DNA from: an uncultured Collinsella sp. | GTDB lineage: Bacteria; Actinomycetota; Coriobacteriia; Coriobacteriales; Coriobacteriaceae | Direction of reading: 5' to 3' | NCBI GenBank assembly: GCA_900548365.1 | Contig: URKM01000002.1 | Location: 1-64,000 of the forward strand | Length of the DNA stretch: 64,000 bases | In this document: in pieces, positions 9,545 through 18,485 of the stretch | Layout: each line of letters opens with the position of its first letter | How positions within the stretch are numbered: the first letter of the stretch is position 1 | Position numbers and translations under genes: made by a program | The notes under the pieces: model-generated | Told to the model about the DNA's origin: nothing | The model's database searches: none | What the model saw: the letters and a program-made list of their open reading frames with translations, nothing else

Positions 9545-11866
9545 GTGCAAAAGAACATCAAGGCAGTCCTCGCCGCAACCGTGGCGGTGCTCTGTCTGTG
9601 CGCGCTGCCGTTTGCCGCACAAGCAGGCTCGTGGGGAGGCACCGTCCTGTCAAAGGGCCTCGTCTACGATGACGTCTACGGCGTGGTAAACGGCAATGCG
9701 CAGATGAGCAAGAAGATCGTGGAGAACGAGAACGAGATCGTTTACGAAACGGACCTTGTATCTTCCACGGGCGCCGTGCTGTTCAAGACGGGCTATGTTC
9801 AAGGGAAGCTTGGTGGGGACTTTGGCGTCAAAGCCCATAAAGATTTCCGCTACATGCCCCATGAACCGCTCTTCGATGGCAGGGCGTCCGTCACGGGCGA
9901 GTTTGGCGTGTCCCACGGCGGCATGCGAGCGATCGACACCACGAACAACAAGGTCGTCGTGGTAAACGCAAAGGGAAGGATCGTCCTGGATGGCTACGAC
10001 GGCGCAGCCATCCTCGTTCAAGACCAGGTTGCTCTTGGGGCAAAGCACAGCGGGGATCACGTTGACATCACGCTCGTTGACCTTCAAACAGGAGAAACGC
10101 TCGATACCGCGTCGGGCTACCGCGGTGCCACGGCAGTCGGTTACGTCGAGGCAGACAGCGGCTCGGCTACGGTATGGCTGTTCCTCCCCGGCATTCAAGA
10201 CACCACCTATGTGACGGTGCAAAACCGAAAGCTCCAACTGCACTCCGACCCGTACACGCCCGATCCCAACACGGTCGTATACAACTACCTCGGCTACACC
10301 GTTCGGTTAATGGCGGACAAGAGCATCTCGATCACCCAGCCCTCCGGTGACGTGAAAACAATCGCCGGCCCATTCAGCAGCGCATCAGTGATAACGAACG
10401 ACTACGAGCATCCCGTTATCTGGGCGAATGAAGACGCGGGGCCCTTCCGCTACTTCACGATGTTCGCAGAGGAGCTCTTTCCCGGCAAACACTACGATCG
10501 CGTTGAGCGTCTCGGCGACACGAACGCCTATCTCTGCCAAGACAGCGACATGGACTCGGCAAGCTACTACATCGACCGCATGGATGGCAGCGAGAGGACT
10601 CTGATCGAGCGCATCCAAGGGCACGATGCCATGTACCTCGCATTCAATGAGTTCGCCATCCGCTACAAGCACGTCACCGTCAACGGCTACATCGTTCAGG
10701 TGGTAACGGCTATCGTCGACGCATCCGGCAAGACGCTCAAGACGTACGACCCCAGTGAGCAGTGGCTCTTGGGTTCCACGAAAAGCGTGACCGATCTTGG
10801 GCCCATCCACGCATTCAACCAAGCGCGGCTGCATCTCTATAAAGAGAATGGCGTCAGCGTTTACCTCGACAGCAACCTCAATCCCGTGAAGACTATCGAT
10901 GGCCGCGTTGGGCTCAGCCAGGCCTATCTCGTTAAGGGGGAAATCTGCTACCCCATCATCACCCACGAGAACGAGCGCAAGCACCATCTACCCAATGTCC
11001 TGTGCGACGCCGACTTCAACACCATCGATGTTCAGGGGTATCAACGGGTTGTGGCTGGTGGAGCAACCTACCATAAGGGCATCCTATACGTCACCGATGG
11101 CCAAGGACGCTACGGCGCGTACAACTCGTCCACCAGCGAGATGATCGTTCCCGCACAATTCGACAGCATCTACGACATCGGAACGCAATCTTCCAACGAT
11201 ACGATCCTGGTCCAAAAAGACGGAAAATGGTACTTCATGGACCTCTCGGGCAAAGCACCCGAGAAACCTTCTCCTGAAACACCTTCATTCAGCGATGTAG
11301 ACGAATCCACCCCGCACAAGGACCATATCGCATGGCTCGCCGCCGAGGGAATCTCGAAGGGATGGGACAACGAGGACGGCACCCATAGCTTCCGACCGTA
11401 TGATACGGTGAAGCGCTGCGACATGGCGGCCTTCCTCTACCGCCTGGCGGGCGAGCCGGAATTCGACGAGAACGCCGCCCCGCGCTTCTCCGATGTCAAC
11501 CAGAACACGCCGCATCGACGCGCCATCCTCTGGCTGGCATATAAGGGCATTTCAAAGGGTTGGGACAACCATGACGGCACGTACAGCTTCCGGCCGTTCG
11601 AGATCGTGAAGCGCTGCGACATGGCCGCGTTCCTCTATCGCCTGGCTGGCAACCCCACAATCGACGAGGGTGCGATTGCTTCCTTTGCCGATGTTGTCGC
11701 CGATACGCCGCACCGCGAAGCCATCCTATGGCTCGCAGCCTCAGGAGTCTCGAAGGGTTGGGAGGAAAAAGACGGCACCAAGACGTTCCGCCCCTACCTT
11801 GACGTATCCCGCTGCGATATGGCGGCCTTCCTGCACCGCATAGATGAAAACGGATTGGTGAAGTAG
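9545..11866 (+). CDS. Secreted SLH-repeat protein with WG-like domain (paralogue of the gene at 429)
   Basis: This 773-residue protein starts at GTG, chosen because GGAAGGAG lies six bases upstream. A compact signal peptide (about residues 1-28, ending FAAQAG) leads into GSWGGTVLSKGLVYDDVYGVV, nearly the same as in the 818-residue paralogue. The middle has diverged. A WG-like stretch (DGQGRYGAYN, then DGKWYFMDLSG) precedes three SLH-like repeats (about residues 582, 647 and 713 onward). All three carry cysteine in the R-C-D-M-A-A-F-L motif, the only protein here where this is so. It is probably wall-anchored through the repeats; the function of the outer part is unknown. Confidence 0.9.
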   Translation: MQKNIKAVLAATVAVLCLCALPFAAQAGSWGGTVLSKGLVYDDVYGVVNGNAQMSKKIVENENEIVYETDLVSSTGAVLFKTGYVQGKLGGDFGVKAHKDFRYMPHEPLFDGRASVTGEFGVSHGGMRAIDTTNNKVVVVNAKGRIVLDGYDGAAILVQDQVALGAKHSGDHVDITLVDLQTGETLDTASGYRGATAVGYVEADSGSATVWLFLPGIQDTTYVTVQNRKLQLHSDPYTPDPNTVVYNYLGYTVRLMADKSISITQPSGDVKTIAGPFSSASVITNDYEHPVIWANEDAGPFRYFTMFAEELFPGKHYDRVERLGDTNAYLCQDSDMDSASYYIDRMDGSERTLIERIQGHDAMYLAFNEFAIRYKHVTVNGYIVQVVTAIVDASGKTLKTYDPSEQWLLGSTKSVTDLGPIHAFNQARLHLYKENGVSVYLDSNLNPVKTIDGRVGLSQAYLVKGEICYPIITHENERKHHLPNVLCDADFNTIDVQGYQRVVAGGATYHKGILYVTDGQGRYGAYNSSTSEMIVPAQFDSIYDIGTQSSNDTILVQKDGKWYFMDLSGKAPEKPSPETPSFSDVDESTPHKDHIAWLAAEGISKGWDNEDGTHSFRPYDTVKRCDMAAFLYRLAGEPEFDENAAPRFSDVNQNTPHRRAILWLAYKGISKGWDNHDGTYSFRPFEIVKRCDMAAFLYRLAGNPTIDEGAIASFADVVADTPHREAILWLAASGVSKGWEEKDGTKTFRPYLDVSRCDMAAFLHRIDENGLVK

Positions 11867-11920
11867 GTCGTCGGAACTCCGCGGATTCATCGCCGTGAAC
11901 CCGCGAATCCATCCATAACG

Positions 11921-11958
11921 AAGGGCCAGAACGCAATTCAGAATGCGTTCTGGCCCTT
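11921..11958 (+). terminator. Terminator between convergent SLH genes
   Basis: A perfect 15-bp stem AAGGGCCAGAACGCA / TGCGTTCTGGCCCTT with an eight-base loop lies between the genes ending at 11866 (+) and 12023 (-). It can serve both. Confidence 0.85.
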
Positions 11959-12022
11959 GTTCATGTTTACAACAGCAGGAAGCCATTCACAGGCTCCTGC
12001 GATCCGGTTCGTAACGAACCGT

Positions 12023-13639
12023 TTACGCGAAGCGAGCAGCCAGGCGATGGAGGAAGGCGGCCATGTCGCAGCGGGTGACGGTACCGTACGGCTTGAAAGT
12101 GCCGTCCGGGAAACCGGTGGCGATGCCCGCATGTGCGAGCCACAGAACATCCTCGCGGTGCGGGGTGTCGGTGACGATATCCGGAAACGCAACGCCCTGC
12201 GCCCCGGGCTTCCACGTGAAGGAATCTCCTAGGTCGAACTTCGTGGCAAACCTACGCAGGAAGGCCGCCATGTCGCAGCGGGCGATGCTATCGAAGGGAC
12301 GGAAGGTTCCATTGGGGAATCCGGTAGAAATACCCATATGGGCGAGCCACAGGATCTCGCGTGCGTGTGGCGTGCCCGCATTCACGTCGGAGAAGCGGCG
12401 CCAATCGTCTTGAGAGGGTTGCCAGGTGCTGGCGTCCTCAATGCCCATCGCGTCGGCGAAGCGGCACAGGAAAGCTGCCATATCGGCGCGCGCCACGTTG
12501 TAATACGGTTTGAAGCTACCGTCCGGATAGCCAGCGGTCACGCCGGTCGAGGACAGAAACAGCACTTCCTCGCGATGAGGCGTATTCGCGTCGACATCGA
12601 TGAAAGCGCCCTCACGCGTGACGATCACGGGAACATCCTTGTTCAGACGCGAGGAAGACGGGAACTCGGCATGCAGCGTGGTCCTGCCCGAAGCAACGCC
12701 GATGCAATAGCGGCTCCCCATACGCTCGCCCACGCAGGCGATGCGCTCGTCATCCGTCCTCCACGAGAACATCTCGTTGCCATAGGTTGCGGAACCGTTG
12801 ATCTGCCTGTTTCCAACCACGCCGTTAAACGCAAAGGTCACCGTAGGTAAAACGCGCAAGGCGTCAACGGCAGGCGTGAGGGCCGAGGCACTCGTATAGC
12901 TCGCCGTAATGATTGAGTCTGGCAGGGGTACGGCGAACGAAGCCGCGCCGTCATGGTAGGTGGCGCTCGTATTGCTCGACCCGCCAGCACCGAAGCACTG
13001 GACCCAGTAGACGCCATCGGGCCCCCTAAAGCATGCGATGCCCACCTTGGTAAAGCCCGCATGAGTCATGTTGGCGTAGTGACCCGGCGAGTTATACCAC
13101 ATGTTATACGCGTTATCCGCGTTGCCGAACGAAGCCATGGCGATGTTCTCGCCATACATACTGAGCCCGCTGGGGAACGCGGTGAAGCACGAACTTCCAT
13201 CGGGTCGATCATGGCTGAACATGATGAAGGTCTCCGCAGCACGCTGCATAGCAGACTGCTCAAGATCGTAATCCCACTGAAGCGCGGGCACGCCTAGGCG
13301 AGCGCGCTCATTGTTCACCATCGCGAGCATCCTGTGCGCTTCGGTCTGCCACACCGCGCCATCCATGGAAGCGTAAAACGTCCCGTTGGCACGCGGCGCG
13401 CTTAAAGTCCTGGGCTCGATGGCGCCCTGGGAGGCGGCATCGCCGATGCCGTCCTCCACAGCGTCGCCCTCGACAGCCATCGATCCCGAAACGCTATCAG
13501 TAAGCGAGGGATCGCTGCCGGCGGTCACCGCAAGCCCGGATTCCGCCCACGCGATTGAAGCGGGAAGCAGCAGCACGAGCGAGCAGAGCGTCATCGCGAC
13601 CATCTTTCGAATGCGCGTGATTCTTATCATGTATCTCAT
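12023..13639 (-). CDS. CAP-domain protein with three SLH repeats (paralogue 1)
   Basis: This is a 538-residue predicted secreted protein. The start is set at ATG 13639, with GAAGG nine bases upstream; a TTG nine bases earlier has no room for a binding site. A signal peptide (about residues 1-32, ending AWA) is followed by a CAP/SCP domain (about 88-210) with the family marks H-D-R-P-D-G, Y-G-E-N-I-A, N-M-W-Y-N-S-P-G-H-Y and V-G-I-A-C. A beta domain (about 225-340) resembling an Ig-like fold comes next, then three SLH-like repeats (about 344-538). CAP proteins occur widely in secreted bacterial proteins with diverse or unknown roles. A close paralogue with the same layout lies at 16702-18333. 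Confidence 0.9.
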   Translation of the reverse strand: MRYMIRITRIRKMVAMTLCSLVLLLPASIAWAESGLAVTAGSDPSLTDSVSGSMAVEGDAVEDGIGDAASQGAIEPRTLSAPRANGTFYASMDGAVWQTEAHRMLAMVNNERARLGVPALQWDYDLEQSAMQRAAETFIMFSHDRPDGSSCFTAFPSGLSMYGENIAMASFGNADNAYNMWYNSPGHYANMTHAGFTKVGIACFRGPDGVYWVQCFGAGGSSNTSATYHDGAASFAVPLPDSIITASYTSASALTPAVDALRVLPTVTFAFNGVVGNRQINGSATYGNEMFSWRTDDERIACVGERMGSRYCIGVASGRTTLHAEFPSSSRLNKDVPVIVTREGAFIDVDANTPHREEVLFLSSTGVTAGYPDGSFKPYYNVARADMAAFLCRFADAMGIEDASTWQPSQDDWRRFSDVNAGTPHAREILWLAHMGISTGFPNGTFRPFDSIARCDMAAFLRRFATKFDLGDSFTWKPGAQGVAFPDIVTDTPHREDVLWLAHAGIATGFPDGTFKPYGTVTRCDMAAFLHRLAARFA

Positions 13640-13864
13640 TGCAACCAACCTTCAGACGAAATTAACCTAATCGAACTGCATTGCGCTCTCACATATTACT
13701 TATACCATCCGTTAACAAAGTGGACGTCCCGCATTCCACAGGCGGCGATCAAGACTTATGCTAGCGAGGAACAGCTCCGTCGACGAAGAACGGCTCGACG
13801 CGCACCGATGGAGCCCTGTGCAGCGCGCGTCCGGCGCGCAAGGAGGGAAAGGAGAACCCTATCT

Positions 13865-16465
13865 ATGGAAAAGGCACAACGCGGCATCAGCGCAGCCATT
13901 GCGGTGCTGCTCACCGCGGTTCTGGCGATGGTCATCGCCGCACCCGCGCATGCGGCATCGTTTATAGACGTCGACGAGCAAACGCCACATGCCGAGGACA
14001 TCACCTGGCTCGCCGATCATAAGATCTCCGAGGGCTACCCCGACAAGACGTTCCGTCCTCTGACGCCGGTCTTCCGCCAGGATATGGCGGCGTTCCTATA
14101 CCGCCTTGCGGGAGAACCGGAATACACGCCGACCGAAGCCGACGCCAACAGCTTTACCGACGTCAATAGCCAGACGCCTCACGCGAAGGAGATCTGGTGG
14201 CTCGCCTCCACGGGAATCTCGAAGGGATACCCCGATGGCAGCTTCGGCCCCATGAAGGAGGTCGCGCGCTGCGATATGGCGGCGTTCCTGCGCCGACTCG
14301 CGGTCTATATGGGTGATAGCGACGCACAGGCGTGGACGCCCGACGGCATCTCCGCGTTCACCGATGTGAGTGACGGAACCTCCCATGCCGAGGACATCTT
14401 CTGGCTGGCCTACACGAAGGTCTCGGCAGGATATCCCGATTGCACCTTCCGCCCCTTCGCCACCGTGGTCCGCCAGGATATGGCGGCTTTCCTGCATCGC
14501 CTCGACACCCATGTCGCATCCCACGCGAAGCCGGAGCCACCGGCGAGCGATGCCTACGAGCTCGGTACGTATGCGGGCTACTCCTACGTGAACATCAAGG
14601 ACGGCAGCGGGTTCGAGGAATCTGAGAAGGTATGCGACGTCGCCGGCCAAACGGACACGATGACGATCTTCTACCGCGGCGAGGGCATCTACCTCTACGA
14701 CTACACGGGATCCGCCTCCACCCTGCAGATTCCTGCTCGCATCAACGGCGTCCCCGTCATCTCGGTCGAGCTCCAAAAGACGTTCGCGACGACCCAGCAG
14801 GCACCGAATCTGCAGCGGGTCGACGCGACGGCAGCCAGCGACCTCGTATTCATGCAGGTCGATATGGACCACATCACGTCCATCGCGGAAAACGGCCTCC
14901 CCGAACTCAAGTTTTTCCATAGCTCAGCAGCCGCCCTCAAGAATCTTGCCTGTCAGTCGTGCCCCAAGCTGCGTTCCATCTACGTTAAGAACACGCAGCT
15001 GGAAAGCATCGATCTGAGCGGGCTGCCCGAGCTGATGCTGCTCAACCTGAGCGGCAACCAGCTCGCCTCCCTGGATGTGAGCGCCAACCCGAAGCTCTTC
15101 GAACTCGAATGCGACATGAACAACATCCAGGACCTCAACGCGCTGAAGCAGTGGCTTGCCCAATCCGGGCACTCGGGCACCATCGAGCCGCAACGCCAGG
15201 CGGCGGCCAAGCCGCAGGCGGGTACGTGGAACGGATACGACTACCTTCTGGTCAGCGAGGCATGCGGGTTCAAGAAGTACGACTCCATCACGTTTGGAAG
15301 CGATGACGCTTCCATGACGTACTACGAACCGGGCGTCTACATCACGTCTGCACCCCGGGATGCGACCTCCCTCACGCTACCCGCCGCAATCGACGGCCAG
15401 CCCCTTGTGGCGGCCCGCCTGGCGGACGGCACCACGAAAACCGCGCTCGAACGGGTGGACGCCAGCGCCGCCACCGGTCTCTGCGAGCTCGCCATCTGGA
15501 ATACAAGCCTGGACGAGCTCTCGCTGGGCACCCTCCCCAAGCTCGAAATACTCAACATCAGCTCGTCCGACCTCAAGGAAATCGACCTTTCTGGATGCGC
15601 AAACCTGCAGTTCCTGCTCATCACGTACTGCAAGCTCGAGCATATCGATCTCACCTCGGTCCCGATGCTGTCCCAGCTCTCGGTCAACCACAACAACCTC
15701 GGCTCGCTCGATATCTCCCCTTGCAAGAAGCTCACGCACCTAAATTGCGAGGATAACCGGATAACGAACACGTCGCTCCTTGAAACCTGGCTCGCGCAAC
15801 CCGGCCACAGCGGGACCATCGCGCCGCAGAAGAACCCCGACAGCACTTCGGAGAAGGTCACCAGCAACGGGTTCACGTATTACAAGGTGAAAACGGATTC
15901 GATCCTTACCTGGGGCGATAAGGTCGGGACCGACGATGACGGCGAATCCATCTCCTACCGTGGCTCGGGCATCTACATCGTGAACACGAGCAAGCAGGGG
16001 GCCCTCGCCGTACCGGCCTCCCTCGACGGCCTTCCCGTCGTCACGCTGTCCCTGCCCGCATCCAACAAGGGCGTGACCTCGATCGACGCCCGCTCGGCAT
16101 CCAGTCTGCAAGACATCAGGGTGCTCTCCCCCCAAGTGGCAAGCCTCGCCGCATCGGGCCTCTCGATGCTGAGCAGCATCCATGTGATGAATACCCAGAT
16201 GACGTCGCTCGACTGCTCGGGAAGCGACCAGCTCTTCAGCGTCTATGCCGGATTCAATGAGATCTCGACGGCGAACCTCGTAGGGCGCGCGAAGCTGAAC
16301 AACCTGTTCTTGCAGGGCAACGAGCTGACATCCTTCGATGTAAGCCCGTTCCCCGCTCTCGAGATGCTCTACATCCAAGACAACCGCATCGCCGACACCT
16401 CGCAACTCGAGGCATGGCTCGCCCAGCCCGGACACCAGGGCAACGTGAAGCAACAGCGCCTGTAA
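13865..16465 (+). CDS. SLH protein with three-fold LRR module
   Basis: This 866-residue protein starts at 13865, where AAAGGAG lies ten bases upstream; an in-frame ATG 57 bases earlier would add an arginine-rich stretch before the signal peptide and is unlikely. A signal peptide ends near AHA (about residue 34). Unlike its neighbours, the three SLH-like repeats sit at the N-terminus (about 36-220). The rest is three copies of a 205-220-residue module (about 232-450, 451-660 and 661-866). Each has an N-terminal beta part (YxExGIYI-like, then LPAxIDGxPVV), leucine-rich repeats, and an end of the type LExWLAQPGHxGxIxPQ. LRR modules usually bind proteins, so host or microbial protein binding is plausible but unproven. 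Confidence 0.88.
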   Translation: MEKAQRGISAAIAVLLTAVLAMVIAAPAHAASFIDVDEQTPHAEDITWLADHKISEGYPDKTFRPLTPVFRQDMAAFLYRLAGEPEYTPTEADANSFTDVNSQTPHAKEIWWLASTGISKGYPDGSFGPMKEVARCDMAAFLRRLAVYMGDSDAQAWTPDGISAFTDVSDGTSHAEDIFWLAYTKVSAGYPDCTFRPFATVVRQDMAAFLHRLDTHVASHAKPEPPASDAYELGTYAGYSYVNIKDGSGFEESEKVCDVAGQTDTMTIFYRGEGIYLYDYTGSASTLQIPARINGVPVISVELQKTFATTQQAPNLQRVDATAASDLVFMQVDMDHITSIAENGLPELKFFHSSAAALKNLACQSCPKLRSIYVKNTQLESIDLSGLPELMLLNLSGNQLASLDVSANPKLFELECDMNNIQDLNALKQWLAQSGHSGTIEPQRQAAAKPQAGTWNGYDYLLVSEACGFKKYDSITFGSDDASMTYYEPGVYITSAPRDATSLTLPAAIDGQPLVAARLADGTTKTALERVDASAATGLCELAIWNTSLDELSLGTLPKLEILNISSSDLKEIDLSGCANLQFLLITYCKLEHIDLTSVPMLSQLSVNHNNLGSLDISPCKKLTHLNCEDNRITNTSLLETWLAQPGHSGTIAPQKNPDSTSEKVTSNGFTYYKVKTDSILTWGDKVGTDDDGESISYRGSGIYIVNTSKQGALAVPASLDGLPVVTLSLPASNKGVTSIDARSASSLQDIRVLSPQVASLAASGLSMLSSIHVMNTQMTSLDCSGSDQLFSVYAGFNEISTANLVGRAKLNNLFLQGNELTSFDVSPFPALEMLYIQDNRIADTSQLEAWLAQPGHQGNVKQQRL

Positions 16466-16537
16466 AGCTGCACTTGTAGCAGGGCGACAACCTCGGCGCT
16501 CGAAACGCACACCAGCAACCGTGAAATCCCAAACAAC

Positions 16538-16585
16538 TGCCTCCCATTCCTGGACGCCGCTTCAACGTCCGAGGAATGGGAGGCA
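16538..16585 (+). terminator. Terminator between convergent SLH genes
   Basis: A long hairpin has outer arms TGCCTCCCATTCCT (16538-16551) and AGGAATGGGAGGCA (16572-16585) and inner arms GGACG / CGTCC. It lies between the genes ending at 16465 (+) and 16702 (-). Confidence 0.8.
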
Positions 16586-16701
16586 TTTCCATGATGGTGC
16601 GCTGCCAGGTCAGCATCAGAAGCGGTAAGTCGGCGAGACGAACCAACGTGATAACTGCAATCGGCGCCACGTCCGGAGGGAAAGCATCCCCCCTTGAGCC
16701 C

Positions 16702-18333
16702 TTACCGGGTAAGCTTGCCGATGCGCTCCAGAAACGCCGCCATATCGCAGCGCGCGACGTTGCCGTAGGGCTTGAACGTCCCGTCGGGGAAGCCCGTCGC
16801 GATGCCGGCGCGCGCGAGCCACAGCACGTCGTCGCGGTGCGGGGTGCCCGAGGCGACGTCGGGGAAGGAAGCGATGCCGCCCTGGCCCAGGCGCCCGCCC
16901 GAGGCGCCCTCGACGCCGGCGAGCGCGCAGAAGCGGCGCAGGAACGCCGCCATGTCGCAGCGGGCGATGCTTGCGTAGGGGTGGAATCCGCCGTCTTCGA
17001 AGCCGGTGGAGATGCCGGCGTGGGCGAGCCAGAGGATGTCCTCGGCGTGCGCCGTCCCCTCGTCCACATCCGAGAAGCGCGCCCGATCACCATCGCCCGG
17101 CTGCCACGTCCCGGCATCCGAGACACCAAGGGCGACGGCGTAGCGGCGCAGGAAGGCCGCCATGTCGGCGCGCGCGACGTTGGCGTAGGGCTTGAAGCTG
17201 CCGTCCGGGTAGCCGGCGGTCACGCCCGTGGAGGACAGGCACAGCACGGCGTCGCGATGCGGGGTGGATGCGTCGACGTCGACGAAGGCGCCGTCTTGCG
17301 TAACACGGACCGAAACGTTCTGGTTCAAACGGGAAGACGTAGGATGCTCCGCACGGATCGACGTGGTACCCGGCTTTTCGCCGATGCAGTACAACGTACC
17401 CATGCGATCGGAGATCGATGCGATGGAGGAATCGAGGCTCGACCACGAAAAGACATCGTGCGCATACGTGACCGTTCCGGAAACAGTCGAATCCCCCACC
17501 TTGCCGTTGAACGCCACCTGCACCGTGGGAAGCGCGCGCATCGAGTCCACGCCGGGGGTCAATGCCGCCGCGCTCGTATAGCTCGCCGAGATGAGGCGAT
17601 CGGGAAGCGAGATGGCGAACGACGCGGGACCATCATAGTAAGAAGCCGCCGTATCACTCGCGCCCCCGGCGCCGAAGCACTGCACCCAGTACGTTATATC
17701 GCCCTGACCTTGAAAGCACGCCATGCCCACTTTGGTGCAATCGGCGCTCACCATATTGGCATAATGGCCTGGAGAGTTGTACCACATGTTAAAGATGACG
17801 GAGGGGGTGCCCCTCGAAGCATACGCGATGTTCTCGCCCATAGCATAGCGGTCCTGGGGAAATGCGGTGAAGCAATCCCTTCCGTCGGGACGGGTATGGC
17901 TGAACAGGATATAGGTCTCCGCGGCGCGCTGCATAGCCGCCTCCTCGAGCGCTGCATCCCACTGCAGCGGCTTGCGACCCAACCGCGCGCGCTCGCCGTT
18001 CACCATGGCGAGCATCTCGAAGGCCTGTCCCTGATGCACGGCGCCCCCAAGGACCGCATCGAACGTGCCGGATGCATGCGACGCATCCGCCGACCTGGCC
18101 GCTATCACCTCGGACGCGAGCAGCCGCGCCGAATCGCCGATACTCTTCCCTGCCATCTCGTTCACCACGGACATCGCACCGGAGGAGCCTTGGCCCGCCT
18201 CGCGATCAACCGAGATGCAAACGCCCTGCCCCTCCTCGGCCCATGCCGTTCCCGTACAGCAGAGCAGCATCGCCGCGCAGACCGCGGCAGCGGCCCCCTT
18301 CCATACGCGAGAGCATCGACTTGCAGCCTTCAT
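16702..18333 (-). CDS. CAP-domain protein with three SLH repeats (paralogue 2)
   Basis: This 543-residue protein starts at ATG 18333, with GGAGG seven bases upstream; the open frame runs 66 bases further without a good start site. A signal peptide ends near AWA (about residue 32). The CAP domain spans about residues 97-220 (S-H-T-R-P-D-G, M-G-E-N-I-A, N-M-W-Y-N-S-P-G-H-Y). An Ig-like beta domain (about 235-340) and three SLH-like repeats (about 348-543) follow. The layout and much of the sequence match the gene at 12023-13639, so this is a duplicated pair separated by the LRR-SLH gene. The long plus-strand frame over this gene is a composition artefact. Confidence 0.9.
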   Translation of the reverse strand: MKAASRCSRVWKGAAAAVCAAMLLCCTGTAWAEEGQGVCISVDREAGQGSSGAMSVVNEMAGKSIGDSARLLASEVIAARSADASHASGTFDAVLGGAVHQGQAFEMLAMVNGERARLGRKPLQWDAALEEAAMQRAAETYILFSHTRPDGRDCFTAFPQDRYAMGENIAYASRGTPSVIFNMWYNSPGHYANMVSADCTKVGMACFQGQGDITYWVQCFGAGGASDTAASYYDGPASFAISLPDRLISASYTSAAALTPGVDSMRALPTVQVAFNGKVGDSTVSGTVTYAHDVFSWSSLDSSIASISDRMGTLYCIGEKPGTTSIRAEHPTSSRLNQNVSVRVTQDGAFVDVDASTPHRDAVLCLSSTGVTAGYPDGSFKPYANVARADMAAFLRRYAVALGVSDAGTWQPGDGDRARFSDVDEGTAHAEDILWLAHAGISTGFEDGGFHPYASIARCDMAAFLRRFCALAGVEGASGGRLGQGGIASFPDVASGTPHRDDVLWLARAGIATGFPDGTFKPYGNVARCDMAAFLERIGKLTR

Positions 18334-18485
18334 AGCAACCGCCTCCTTGACGAAAGTCCACATTCCCAGGGTACAGCATAAGCCAACGTAAAGGCTCACA
18401 CTCCCTTGCAGCCAGATTGCAGCTCAAGGCCGCAGCGATCAGGTGGACGTCAAGGCGACGCCGCCCAGCTCGCGACGCAGGCGCA

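Noticed and set aside
16576..18381. A plus-strand open frame of 601 codons
   Set aside because: It is antisense to the CAP-SLH gene, has no ribosome binding site or domain, and its codons mirror the SLH repeats.
1..18400. The repeated SLH segments as a CRISPR array or insertion sequences
   Set aside because: The repeats are coding, differ in sequence and spacing, and no transposase, inverted ends or cas genes were seen.
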